A stretch of 25,442 nt of DNA from an uncultured Eubacteriales bacterium. GTDB lineage: Bacteria; Bacillota; Clostridia; Oscillospirales; Butyricicoccaceae. The position numbers and the translations under genes are program-made. This document shows positions 1-7,088 of this stretch, one piece after another. The first letter of the stretch is position 1, and each line of letters starts with the position of its first letter. Location: contig CAJUIK010000024.1 in assembly GCA_910585875.1 (NCBI GenBank), forward strand, positions 1 to 25,442, written 5' to 3'. Under the pieces are notes generated by a model that saw only the letters and a program-made list of their open reading frames with translations, did not search any database and was not told the origin of the DNA.

Positions 1-274
1 GATCCGCCGCTGGCGCCGCCGGAAACTGGCGGCTGGCGACCCGGGCCGGCGGGCCTTGGAAGCCTACCGATATACCCGGAAGCTGGCGGCCTACGGTTCG
101 CCGCCAGACTGCGTGGAGGAACTGGCGCTGAAAGCCCGGTTCAGCGAACATGGGCTGACGGAACAGGAGGCGGGACAGGCCCAGCTGGCCGCAGAGCGCA
201 TGGCGGAGCAGATTTGGCAAGAAAGCGGCCGTCGCCGGCGCTTCGCTCTGCGTTGGCTGCGGGCGCTGTTGTGA
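1..274 (+). CDS. C-terminal fragment of a transglutaminase-like/DUF4129-type membrane protein (5' truncated by window)
   Basis: The reading frame is open from base 2 and ends at the TGA at 272-274, giving about 90 residues; the start lies upstream of the window. An arginine-rich stretch (WRRRK) is followed by an amphipathic helix around ALEAYRYTRKLAAYG, then ELALKARFSEHGLTEQE. This layout resembles the cytoplasmic tail (DUF4129-like) that ends membrane-bound transglutaminase-like proteins of Firmicutes, where a Y-x-x-x-x-K-L-x-x-x-G helix precedes a KARFS-type segment. The assignment rests on pattern memory only, since the transmembrane and transglutaminase parts are outside the window. The next gene starts 12 bases later, so the two are probably co-transcribed. 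A TTG at 56 could be mistaken for a start, but the frame is open and protein-like before it. Confidence 0.5.
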   Translation, partial: IRRWRRRKLAAGDPGRRALEAYRYTRKLAAYGSPPDCVEELALKARFSEHGLTEQEAGQAQLAAERMAEQIWQESGRRRRFALRWLRALL

Positions 275-286
275 CAAGGAGGATAT

Positions 287-493
287 ATGGACGTTTCGGA
301 GATCACAGAAGAACAGCTGAAGGAGGCCCGGCGGCAGATCGACTCTATTCTGCACAAACTGCGTGAAACCGTCAAAACCCTGGAAGGCAAAGAGCGGCCG
401 GACCGTTACCGCTCTCAGCTCACCCTGGCCCGGCGGCGCATTGAGGCTTTGGAAATCGCCAATCTGCTGATCGAAAGCCAAAAGGGGCGGTGA
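287..493 (+). CDS. Small helical hypothetical protein, 68 aa
   Basis: ATG at 287 follows a strong AAGGAGG at 276-282, 12 bases after the stop of the preceding gene, so it is likely co-transcribed and translated. The 68-residue product has no membrane segment or signal peptide. It is rich in Glu, Arg, Lys, Leu and Ile spaced as in two long amphipathic helices (about residues 5-34 and 38-66, split by ERPDRY), suggesting a small helical hairpin or coiled coil. I do not recognise a named family and give no function. Its last codons and stop lie inside a perfect 8-bp stem (484-503) that appears to be the terminator of the convergent ypeB gene. Existence as a gene is well supported by the ribosome-binding site and composition. 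Confidence 0.75.
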   Translation: MDVSEITEEQLKEARRQIDSILHKLRETVKTLEGKERPDRYRSQLTLARRRIEALEIANLLIESQKGR

Positions 494-503
494 AGACCGC
501 CCC
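474..503 (-). terminator. Intrinsic terminator of ypeB (minus strand)
   Basis: A perfect 8-bp stem GGGGCGGT/ACCGCCCC (484-491 with 496-503) closes a GAAG/CTTC tetraloop. On the minus strand the stem is followed by TTTTGGCTTT (483 down to 474), an acceptable U-tract. On the plus strand no T-run follows, so it should act only for leftward transcription. It lies 28 bases past the ypeB stop and overlaps the stop codon of the convergent 68-aa gene. Confidence 0.65.
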
Positions 504-531
504 AGGAGGTTGGGAGAAGAGGGTCGCGGGC

Positions 532-1818
532 TTATGCCGTCAGCGTGGATTCCGCCCCCTCCAGCAGCAACAGGATGTTGCGCTCTCGGCCGGTTTGGGC
601 GTCCAGGTAGACCAGACAACGGCTTCCGTCCGGGGTCTGACACAGGAATTCATAGCAATCCAGCTCCTGTTGGCCGGCGGAAGGGATCAGGGCTCGGTCC
701 CGGCTTTCCACCGTCAACAGGGGGGAGAGGTTTTGCTGGGCTTGGTCGATGGACAGGGCCGAGGGCTCGAATTGCCGGGCCCGGTGGTTCATCAGATAGC
801 CTCGGCTTTCAAAGCCCACGATTTCGCCGGTGTCCAGCGCCGTCCGGACCTTGATCAAATCGGGGTAGAGGACGCGTCCCTGCTCCACCGGGGCGAAATT
901 GACGGTGACGGCGCCTTGAGCCGTTTCATAATAGCTTTGCTTCATGCCGGGCAGGCCCTGGGCCTCCAAAAATTGCTGGGCCAGCTGGGCGCCCTGTTCC
1001 GGCGAAAGCTGGGCCGGGCCGATGTCCCGGCCGTTGGAATAGAGCAGCACCTGCCCGCCCTGGACGGTGATATGCAGGCTGGTTCCGCCGGATTCAAACC
1101 GATAACAGGGCAGGGTCCCCTGGGTCTTTTCCACCAGGGCCGGGTCCTGATCCCAGCCGGCGAAGGCGGCGGCCATTCGTGCCGCATCCCCGGCGGAAAC
1201 CTGGGGTAGGATTTTCAGCGCCTGGGGCTCCCGCTGATCCAGATGGTCGGAAAAGGGGCCGTCGTAGGTCAGAGAAGGGTATTCCGCCAGCTGAGGCGAT
1301 TGGGAATCAAAGCTGGAAACCGCCGCCGCCGGAGCGCCGAATTCCAGCGAATCCCCCAGCCCGGCCTGGTAATCCATCAGCCGGGCGCACAGGCCGTCCG
1401 CCGCCTGGCGCAGGTCGGCCAAGGTCTGGTATTGCTCTTGGTTCAGAGGCTGCTGGCTCCGAACCAGGGAAAAAGCATATTCCCCCGTTTGGTTGATGAA
1501 TTTTTGGGCTTCTTCTAACCCCGGCGTGGTTTGGGGCAGGGAAGCCAGCGCGTAGCTGGCGCCGGCGGATTCCCGCCAGATTTGGGCGCTTAGCTGGTCC
1601 AACATGGCCTTGTCCCCAGAGCACTGGGCCTTGGCCAAGGCGGTTTCCATGGCGGAAACGCTGCCCACCAGCTGGGAATAGGCAGATTGGCGCCGCTGGC
1701 TCAGGCGGCTCTGGGAATCCTCATATTGGCTGCGGAAATGAAAGGCCGCCCCCAGAGACAGCAGACAGGCGCACAGCAGGAAGCTGATGATTCTGCGGGG
1801 CATGGTTTGTTCGTTCAT
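532..1818 (-). CDS. ypeB: YpeB-like spore germination/cortex-lysis partner protein
   Basis: The 428-aa product matches the YpeB family, which in Bacillus is made in the forespore and is needed for localisation and stability of the cortex-lytic enzyme SleB. Residues 8-27 form a single N-terminal membrane segment after MNEQTMPRR. A helical, Gln/Ser-rich region follows (about 30-170), then repeated PepSY-like modules around GDAARMAAAFAGW, GAQLAQQFLEAQGLPGM and the C-terminal CLVYLDAQTGRERNILLL. I chose the ATG at 1818 because AAGGGGGA sits 7 bases upstream; an in-frame TTG at 1848 lacks such a site. The gene is monocistronic between a divergent trpS and a convergent small gene. No sleB is adjacent, unlike the sleB-ypeB pair of Bacillus. 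I could not identify a convincing forespore (sigma-G) promoter. Assigned from family resemblance; likely but not proven. Confidence 0.85.
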   Translation of the reverse strand: MNEQTMPRRIISFLLCACLLSLGAAFHFRSQYEDSQSRLSQRRQSAYSQLVGSVSAMETALAKAQCSGDKAMLDQLSAQIWRESAGASYALASLPQTTPGLEEAQKFINQTGEYAFSLVRSQQPLNQEQYQTLADLRQAADGLCARLMDYQAGLGDSLEFGAPAAAVSSFDSQSPQLAEYPSLTYDGPFSDHLDQREPQALKILPQVSAGDAARMAAAFAGWDQDPALVEKTQGTLPCYRFESGGTSLHITVQGGQVLLYSNGRDIGPAQLSPEQGAQLAQQFLEAQGLPGMKQSYYETAQGAVTVNFAPVEQGRVLYPDLIKVRTALDTGEIVGFESRGYLMNHRARQFEPSALSIDQAQQNLSPLLTVESRDRALIPSAGQQELDCYEFLCQTPDGSRCLVYLDAQTGRERNILLLLEGAESTLTA

Positions 1819-1920
1819 GACGCGTTCCCCCTTGCGGTCGGATGTCAAATGTCAAAGATTTGTCTGATTGGTAGTCTGGACAAAAATCGCGGGAATTATC
1901 CTGCAAAATCTGCAAAAGCC

Positions 1921-1950
1921 TTGATACCGGCCGAAGAATTGTGGTAATAT
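1921..1950 (+). promoter_or_regulatory. Sigma-A-type promoter of the trpS-wecA-wecB operon
   Basis: TTGATA (1921-1926) lies 18 bases before TAATAT (1945-1950), which is preceded by TGG, an extended -10 element. Transcription would start near 1957, leaving a GC-rich leader of about 100 nt before the trpS ATG at 2061. The -10 matches the consensus at only 4 of 6 positions, so the call is moderate. Confidence 0.5.
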
Positions 1951-1968
1951 GATTCTATACGCCCTGTC

Positions 1969-2019
1969 AGGGTCTTGGAGCCCTCCGCCGGCTGGCGGAG
2001 GACGGCGGGACCCCGGCGG
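1969..2019 (+). promoter_or_regulatory. Structured GC-rich leader upstream of trpS with competing hairpins
   Basis: A perfect 8-bp stem CCTCCGCC/GGCGGAGG (1982-1989 with 1994-2001) is mutually exclusive with a second pairing CCGCCGG/CCGGCGG (1985-1991 with 2013-2019). A small AGGG/CCCT stem (1969-1972 with 1981-1984) also competes. No T-run follows, so this is not an obvious transcription attenuator. It could influence leader folding or simply reflect high GC. Confidence 0.3.
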
Positions 2020-2060
2020 GCGCTGGAACCAAAGAAAATTTGAAACAGGAGGAAAAGACC

Positions 2061-3098
2061 ATGACGGAACAGAACGCGGCCCCGCAGAATGGGGCGGAAC
2101 AGCAGAAAAAAACCGTTTTCAGCGGCGTGCAGCCTTCGGGCAAGCTGACGCTGGGCAACTATTTGGGGGCTTTGCGCAACTGGCCCGCCATGCAGGAGGA
2201 AAATCGCTGTATTTTCAGCGTGGTAAATCTGCACTCTATCACCGTGCGGCAAGACCCGGCGGCGCTGCGCCGCCAGACCCTGGAGGTGTTGGCCCAGTAT
2301 ATCGCCTGCGGCATCGACCCGGAGAAAAGCTTGTTGTTTATCCAGAGCCATGTGCCGGCTCACGCCGAGTTGGCCTGGGTTTTGAATTGCTATACCATGT
2401 TCGGCGAGCTTTCCCGCATGACCCAGTTTAAGGATAAATCTCAGCGGTACGCCGACAATATCAACGCCGGCCTGTTTACTTATCCGGTGCTGATGGCGTC
2501 GGATATCCTGCTCTATCAGACGGATCTGGTGCCTGTGGGCCAGGATCAGAAGCAGCACGTGGAAATCGCCCGGGATATCGCCCAGCGGTTCAACGGCGTG
2601 TACGGCCCGGTCTTCGCCATCCCCGAGCCCTTGATCCAGGGGCCGGGCGCTAAAATCGCTTCCTTGGCGGAACCGACCAAGAAGATGAGCAAATCCGATC
2701 AAAACCAAAACGCCTTTGTGTTGCTGATGGACAAGCCCGAAGACATCATGCGCAAATTCAAGCGGGCCGTCACCGATTCGGGCAGCCAGGTGGTTCGAGG
2801 AGAAGGGAAAGATGGGGTGAACAACCTCATCGCCATCTACAGCGCCGCCGCAGGCTGCTCGCCCGAGCAGACCGAGGCGGAATTTGCCGGCAAGGGCTAC
2901 GGCGAGTTCAAACAGGCCGTGGGCGAGGCTGTGGTCGAGGTTCTCCGGCCTGTGCGGGAGCAGACCGAACGGCTGCTGGCCGACAAGGCCTATCTGGAGC
3001 AGGTTTATGCCGAGGGGGCCCGGCAGGCCGCCCGGGCGGCGGAGCGCACGCTGGAAAAGGTTTATAAAAAAGTGGGGTTTGTCAAAAAGCCCTTCTAA
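2061..3098 (+). CDS. trpS: Tryptophanyl-tRNA synthetase
   Basis: A class I aminoacyl-tRNA synthetase that charges tRNA(Trp) in the cytoplasm, 345 aa, normal for bacterial TrpRS. The signature HIGH-like element appears as PSGKLTLGNYLGAL (residues 25-38). The KMSKS loop is intact as KKMSKSDQN (KMSKS at 208-212). Family-typical blocks GVQPSG, YPVLMASDILLY and GQDQKQHVE are also present. I chose ATG 2061, which has AGGAGG at 2047-2052 with 8-base spacing; the in-frame TTG at 2040 has no ribosome-binding site and would add seven atypical residues. The N-terminus carries a Gln/Asn/Ala-rich stretch of about 16 residues before the catalytic core, slightly longer than usual. It is the first gene of an operon with wecA 20 bases downstream. 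No T-box leader is visible. Confidence 0.97.
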   Translation: MTEQNAAPQNGAEQQKKTVFSGVQPSGKLTLGNYLGALRNWPAMQEENRCIFSVVNLHSITVRQDPAALRRQTLEVLAQYIACGIDPEKSLLFIQSHVPAHAELAWVLNCYTMFGELSRMTQFKDKSQRYADNINAGLFTYPVLMASDILLYQTDLVPVGQDQKQHVEIARDIAQRFNGVYGPVFAIPEPLIQGPGAKIASLAEPTKKMSKSDQNQNAFVLLMDKPEDIMRKFKRAVTDSGSQVVRGEGKDGVNNLIAIYSAAAGCSPEQTEAEFAGKGYGEFKQAVGEAVVEVLRPVREQTERLLADKAYLEQVYAEGARQAARAAERTLEKVYKKVGFVKKPF

Positions 3099-3118
3099 AT
3101 GATGAGGAGCATAGGAAC

Positions 3119-4228
3119 ATGATCGATAACAACGTCTTGATCACCTCGTTTTTCGCCTTCGCCGGGGCGCTGGCCATTTCGTTTGCCACGACGCCTGTGG
3201 TCAAAATCTTCGCCAAGAAGGTGGGGGCCATCGACGTGCCCCGGGACGCCCGGCGGATGCACAAAACCCCGATCCCCCGATTGGGGGGGCTGGCCATTTT
3301 CTTCGGCTTTCTGATCAGCGTTTTGCTCTTTGGCAGGCTGGAAAGCCAGATGAAATCCATCCTGCTGGGGGCGGTGCTCATCGTGCTGCTGGGCGTGGCG
3401 GACGATATCCGCCCTCTGAAGCCGCTGACCAAGCTGGCCGGGCAGATTCTGGCGGCGTTGATACCGGCCTGCAGCGGCGTGGTGGTGGAGCGGCTGATGA
3501 ACCCCTTCGGGGAGGGCCGGTATTTTGAGCTGGGGATGCTGGCTCTGCCGCTGACGGTGATCTGGATCGTTGGCGTGACCAACGCCGTCAACATGATCGA
3601 CGGGCTGGACGGCCTGGCGGTGGGCGTTTCGGCCATCGCCTCTATCACGGTGTTCACCATCGCCGTGTTAGTCAGCGAGGGATATATCGCCGTCGTCACG
3701 GCGGCGCTGGCCGGCGCCTGCATCGGCTTTATGCCCTATAACATGAACCCGGCCAAGATTTTTATGGGCGATACCGGCGCAATGTTCCTGGGATATATCC
3801 TGGCTACGATTTCGATTCAGGGGTTGTTCAAATTTTATGTGGGCATCTCCTTCGCGGCGCCTTTTATCATTTTGGGATTGCCCATTTTCGACACTTCTTT
3901 CGCCATTGTCCGCCGGCTGGCAAAGGGGCAGAGCCCGATGCACGCCGACCGGGGCCACGTCCACCACCGGCTCATCGATATGGGGTTTGATCAAAAGCAA
4001 TCGGTGGCCATTCTCTATATGCTCTCCGCCCTGCTGGGCCTGGCCGCCGTGCTGCTGGCCACCAGCGGCGAGATGAAGATCATTATCTTGGCGGTGGCCA
4101 TCCTGGCCTCGGCTCTCATCGGGCTGAGCGTCACCGGCCACGAGCAGAAAAAAGAAAAAAGCCGGCGGCAGCCGGAAACGACGGAAACAGGCGAGGAGCA
4201 GGAGGGCCAGGATGAAACAAAGCATTAA
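3119..4228 (+). CDS. Undecaprenyl-phosphate GlcNAc-1-phosphate transferase (WecA/TagO family)
   Basis: An integral membrane enzyme of the MraY/WecA superfamily, 369 aa with about 10-11 hydrophobic segments. It transfers a sugar-1-phosphate from a UDP-sugar to undecaprenyl phosphate, the first membrane step of teichoic acid or other envelope polysaccharide synthesis. Catalytic signatures are complete: the DD pair in GVADDIRP (D95, D96), NAVNMIDGLDGLA (155-167), GDTGAMFLG (217-225, D218) and the histidine motif HADRGHVHH (274-282). The last motif points to WecA/TagO rather than MraY. ATG 3119 has GAGGAG 9-10 bases upstream. The last 35 residues form a charged Glu/Lys/Thr-rich cytoplasmic tail. 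The 3' end overlaps wecB by 17 bases, implying translational coupling. That neighbour supports GlcNAc as substrate, but the exact polymer cannot be deduced here. Confidence 0.93.
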   Translation: MIDNNVLITSFFAFAGALAISFATTPVVKIFAKKVGAIDVPRDARRMHKTPIPRLGGLAIFFGFLISVLLFGRLESQMKSILLGAVLIVLLGVADDIRPLKPLTKLAGQILAALIPACSGVVVERLMNPFGEGRYFELGMLALPLTVIWIVGVTNAVNMIDGLDGLAVGVSAIASITVFTIAVLVSEGYIAVVTAALAGACIGFMPYNMNPAKIFMGDTGAMFLGYILATISIQGLFKFYVGISFAAPFIILGLPIFDTSFAIVRRLAKGQSPMHADRGHVHHRLIDMGFDQKQSVAILYMLSALLGLAAVLLATSGEMKIIILAVAILASALIGLSVTGHEQKKEKSRRQPETTETGEEQEGQDETKH

Positions 4229-5381
4229 AGTAATGTCTATTTTTGGTACTCGGCCGGAAGCCATCAAAATGGCGCCTCTGGTCAAAGAGCTGGAAAGCCG
4301 GGAACAGGTGGAAAGCCTGGTCTGCGTCACGGCCCAACACCGGGAAATGCTGGATCAGGTGCTGGACGCCTTTTCGATCCGGCCGGATTACGACCTGGAT
4401 ATCATGGCCCCCTCTCAGACGCTGATGCACATCACCGTCAAGGCGCTGGAGGGATTGGCCGGCGTGCTTCAGCAGGCCCGGCCCGATTTGGTGCTGGTCC
4501 ATGGCGACACCTCCACCACCTTTGTGGCGGCGCTGGCCGCCTTTTATGAGAAGATCAAGGTGGGCCACGTGGAGGCTGGTCTGCGCACGGGGGATCCATA
4601 CTCCCCCTTCCCTGAGGAGATGAACCGGACGCTGACCACGGATATCGCGGCCCTGCATTTCGCCCCCACCCCGGCCAACGCCGCCAATCTGCGGCGGGAG
4701 GGGGTGGAGCAGGGGATTTATATCACGGGCAATACCGTCATCGACGCCCTGTCTTCCACCGTCCGGCCTCAATATACCTTTGACTGCCCCCGGCTCAACC
4801 AGATTGATTATCAAAAGGAGCGGGTGATTTTGCTCACCGCCCACCGGCGGGAAAATTATGGACGGCCTTTTGAACAGATTATGGAGGCGGTGAAACAGGT
4901 TGCCGCCCAGGAGGAAGGGGTCCGCTTTGTCTACCCGGTGCATTTGAGCCCTTATGTGCGGCAGACGGCTCAGAAATATTTGGGCCAGATTTCTAATATA
5001 GATTTGATCGAGCCCTTGGGCGTGGTGGATATGCATAACCTGATGGCCCGGTGCGCCTTGGTGATGACGGATTCCGGCGGCATTCAGGAGGAGGCCCCTT
5101 CCCTGGGCAAGCCTGTGTTGGTGCTGCGGCGGGAGACCGAGCGGCCCGAAGCAGTGGCCGCCGGCGCCGTCCGCATGGCCGGGGTGGAAAGCGGCCAGAT
5201 CGCCCGCCAGGCGGCGACGCTACTGGAGGACCCGGCGGAATACGCCAAGATGGCCCAGGCCGTCAACCCCTATGGCGACGGCTTCGCCTGCAGGCGCATC
5301 GCGGACGCCGCCCTGTATTCTTTTGGGCTGCTGCCTCAGCCGCCGGCGAATTTTGAGGCGGGGAGCCCCGGCGCCCGGTGA
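4212..5381 (+). CDS. wecB: UDP-N-acetylglucosamine 2-epimerase (non-hydrolysing)
   Basis: A cytoplasmic enzyme that interconverts UDP-GlcNAc and UDP-ManNAc (WecB/MnaA family), 389 aa, the usual size. Recognisable motifs in order are FGTRPEAIKMAPLV (11-24), HGDTSTT (97-103), HVEAGLRTGDPYSPFPEEMNR (119-139, with catalytic-region Asp/Glu residues), GNTVIDAL (173-180), LTAHRRENYG (208-217), YPVHLSP (241-247) and MTDSGGIQEEAPSLGKPVLV (285-304). It overlaps wecA at the 5' end. Its TGA overlaps a GTG start of the next gene (GTGA), so the three genes are probably translationally coupled. Together with the WecA/TagO homologue this suggests a ManNAc-containing wall polymer such as the teichoic acid linkage unit, but no TagA, glycosyltransferase or polymer export gene lies in the window. 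Also called mnaA in Gram-positives. Confidence 0.95.
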   Translation: MKQSIKVMSIFGTRPEAIKMAPLVKELESREQVESLVCVTAQHREMLDQVLDAFSIRPDYDLDIMAPSQTLMHITVKALEGLAGVLQQARPDLVLVHGDTSTTFVAALAAFYEKIKVGHVEAGLRTGDPYSPFPEEMNRTLTTDIAALHFAPTPANAANLRREGVEQGIYITGNTVIDALSSTVRPQYTFDCPRLNQIDYQKERVILLTAHRRENYGRPFEQIMEAVKQVAAQEEGVRFVYPVHLSPYVRQTAQKYLGQISNIDLIEPLGVVDMHNLMARCALVMTDSGGIQEEAPSLGKPVLVLRRETERPEAVAAGAVRMAGVESGQIARQAATLLEDPAEYAKMAQAVNPYGDGFACRRIADAALYSFGLLPQPPANFEAGSPGAR

Positions 5382-6166
5382 AAAAAAGCAATATGGCCCA
5401 GGCCGCGGCGGCGGCCGCTCTGCTGCTGACAGCCATGGCGCTGACCAGCCTGTATCTTTCCCATCGGCAGACAAGCCGGACGGGGACGGTGGCCTTGCCG
5501 CCTGAGCAAAGCGGCCCCGCCGGCCAACCGGCGGAACCGGGACCGATGGCGGACGGCGTCGCAGTGGATACCGGCAATGTGCTGCGAGTCATCCGCACGC
5601 TGGACCGGCCCCGGGAATATACCTTTGAGGTAGAATCCACCTTGTCCTATTACAGCGTCAGCGACACGCTGCGGGTGCGGGGGGCCGTCAAAGGCCGGCG
5701 CAGCAAATTGCAAATGGTGTCCGCCGCCGGCGCTGTGGAAAAGGAAGTTGTCGTGGCCCCTTCGGGCTACTACGCTTGGCAGGCGGGGCAGGCCAGCCTC
5801 TATAGCGGCGCTTTGGGCGGCGATTGGCCTCAAGACGGCGATTTGGCCGCCTTTTGCGACGAAGCCAGCCGGATTCCAACCTATGAAGATGTGCTGGCCC
5901 TGGGCGAGCAGAACCCGGACTGCCTGTTGGACGCCGGATACGCCCAGCGGGACGGCCAAGCCTGTATTTATGTGCTGGTGGACAATCCGCTATCCGGCGC
6001 TCAGGACAGCTATTATATCTCCATCGATACCGGCTTGCTGTATGAGGCTCGCAGCGAAAAAAAAGGTAGGATTATTTACCAGATGAAACAGACCGCTTTT
6101 CAAAGAGAGGCGGTGGCGGAAAGCCAATTTACTTTGCCAAACGGCCAGCAGATAACGGAAGAATAG
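5378..6166 (+). CDS. Membrane-anchored extracytoplasmic protein of unknown function, LolA/MucB-like flavour
   Basis: A GTG start at 5378 overlaps the wecB stop (GTGA); an ATG five codons in (5393) is an alternative. The 262-aa product has one N-terminal hydrophobic segment (about 7-28, Ala/Leu rich, no lipobox cysteine). A Pro/Gly/Gln linker follows (about 36-60), then a predicted beta-rich domain. Segments YTFEVESTLSYYSVSDTLRV, SKLQMVSAAG, VVVAPSGYYAW and YYISIDTGLLYEA alternate in a way that recalls LolA/MucB-type lipid- or lipoprotein-binding folds. The resemblance is to strand pattern rather than to specific residues. It probably faces the outside of the membrane. Coupling to wecB and wecA hints at a role near wall-polymer assembly, but that is inference from position. 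No catalytic motif is visible. Confidence 0.8.
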   Translation: MKKSNMAQAAAAAALLLTAMALTSLYLSHRQTSRTGTVALPPEQSGPAGQPAEPGPMADGVAVDTGNVLRVIRTLDRPREYTFEVESTLSYYSVSDTLRVRGAVKGRRSKLQMVSAAGAVEKEVVVAPSGYYAWQAGQASLYSGALGGDWPQDGDLAAFCDEASRIPTYEDVLALGEQNPDCLLDAGYAQRDGQACIYVLVDNPLSGAQDSYYISIDTGLLYEARSEKKGRIIYQMKQTAFQREAVAESQFTLPNGQQITEE

Positions 6167-6214
6167 CGGAAGGCCGCCCGACAGCGGGCAAGCTGGAAAA
6201 GGAGGAAGATTCTG

Positions 6215-6994
6215 ATGAAATTATTGGATATCATTCAACTCAACGAATTGCAGCAGGTGCAGGATTTGTTTGCCCAGGCCACAGGGCTGGCGGCAGTTAC
6301 AGTGGATATGGACGGCAACTGGATCACAAATCCCAGCAATTTTACGGATTTCTGCCAACGGTTTGCCCAGCGGGGGCCGGCCGGCGGCTGCCAGGGCTGC
6401 GGCGCCCAGCAGCCTGGGGTTTACCGGTGCCCGGCGGGTCTGATGAATTTTTATCAGCTGCTTTTGCTGAACGGGGAGCCCGTCTGCGCCCTGTTGGGCG
6501 GCCAGGCCGCAGAACCGGGACAGAGCGAGGAGGCTTTCCGCCAGGCCGCTCTGTCGTTAGGGGCCCCGGAGGAAGAGGGGCTTCAGGCCCTGAAAAAAGC
6601 GCCCGTCCGCCCGGAAAAGCAGATCCGCGCCGCCGCCGAGCTGGCGGTGCAAGCCATGAACAATCTGATCGCCCTGCGTTCCGCCGGCCATGACAGCCGG
6701 ACCCAAGACGTTGTGTTGGCGGAGGAGATGGGCAACATGGTGGGCAAAACGCGGGAGATTGTCCGCAAAATCCAGGATTTGAAAAAGGTTTCCACCCAGC
6801 AGAAGCTGCTGTCCGTCAATGCGGCCATCGAAGCGGGCCGGGCTGGCGACGCCGGCAAGGGCTTCCGCATTGTGGCGGATCAGATGGGCAAGCTGGCGGA
6901 AACTTCTTCAGAAGTCTATGAAAGTATCATTGAAGATTCTAAAGTCATCTATACTGCCGTAGAGCACATGAAGGAATTTCGGGAAGAGAGATAG
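6215..6994 (+). CDS. Soluble PocR-domain sensor with minimal methyl-accepting (MCP) signalling tip
   Basis: A 259-aa protein with no membrane segment. Residues 1-150 look like a PocR ligand-binding domain: C47, then GGCQGCG (C59, C62) and YRCPAGL (C72), followed by LNGEPVCALLGGQ. The cysteines could bind a metal or Fe-S centre, and PocR domains are generally thought to sense small hydrocarbon derivatives. Residues about 165-240 hold an MCP hairpin tip, STQQKLLSVNAAIEAGRAG then DAGKGFRIVADQMGKLAETS. The long methylation helices and HAMP domain of normal chemoreceptors are missing. Start ATG 6215 has AAAAGGAGG at 6197-6205. It is the last gene before a strong terminator, 48 bases after the anchored protein. 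No cheA, cheW or flagellar gene is nearby, so its output partner is unknown. Confidence 0.87.
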   Translation: MKLLDIIQLNELQQVQDLFAQATGLAAVTVDMDGNWITNPSNFTDFCQRFAQRGPAGGCQGCGAQQPGVYRCPAGLMNFYQLLLLNGEPVCALLGGQAAEPGQSEEAFRQAALSLGAPEEEGLQALKKAPVRPEKQIRAAAELAVQAMNNLIALRSAGHDSRTQDVVLAEEMGNMVGKTREIVRKIQDLKKVSTQQKLLSVNAAIEAGRAGDAGKGFRIVADQMGKLAETSSEVYESIIEDSKVIYTAVEHMKEFREER

Positions 6995-6997
6995 AAC

Positions 6998-7034
6998 AAA
7001 AATCAGCGCCCTGAAAAAGGGCGCTGATTTTTTA
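6998..7034. terminator. Strong bidirectional intrinsic terminator between the PocR gene and mreB
   Basis: An 11-bp perfect stem ATCAGCGCCCT/AGGGCGCTGAT (7002-7012 with 7018-7028) encloses a GAAAA loop. It is flanked by AAAA on the left and TTTTTT on the right, so both strands have a U-tract (TTTTTT on plus, ATTTTTG on minus). It starts 3 bases after the stop of the PocR gene and lies about 55 bases beyond the mreB stop, serving both convergent genes. Confidence 0.93.
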
Positions 7035-7088
7035 TCGTAGTTGACGCGGTCTAAAAAGCAGGGGCTGCATTTGCTGAGCGAGGGCCGC

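Noticed and set aside
490..1209. A 239-codon plus-strand frame opposite ypeB
   Set aside because: It starts inside the previous gene without its own ribosome site and mirrors ypeB codons; composition is that of an antisense shadow.
2020..2036. T-box core-like TGGAACC ahead of trpS
   Set aside because: The leader is only about 100 nt, with no stem I specifier loop and no terminator; the TGGA variant would not pair with the expected tRNA(Trp) acceptor end.
1949..2060. Possible Trp-rich leader peptide ahead of trpS (ATG 1949, Trp codons at 1976 and 2024)
   Set aside because: The ATG overlaps the -10 box, so it would not be transcribed from the promoter found, and no Shine-Dalgarno precedes it; the frame also runs far into trpS.
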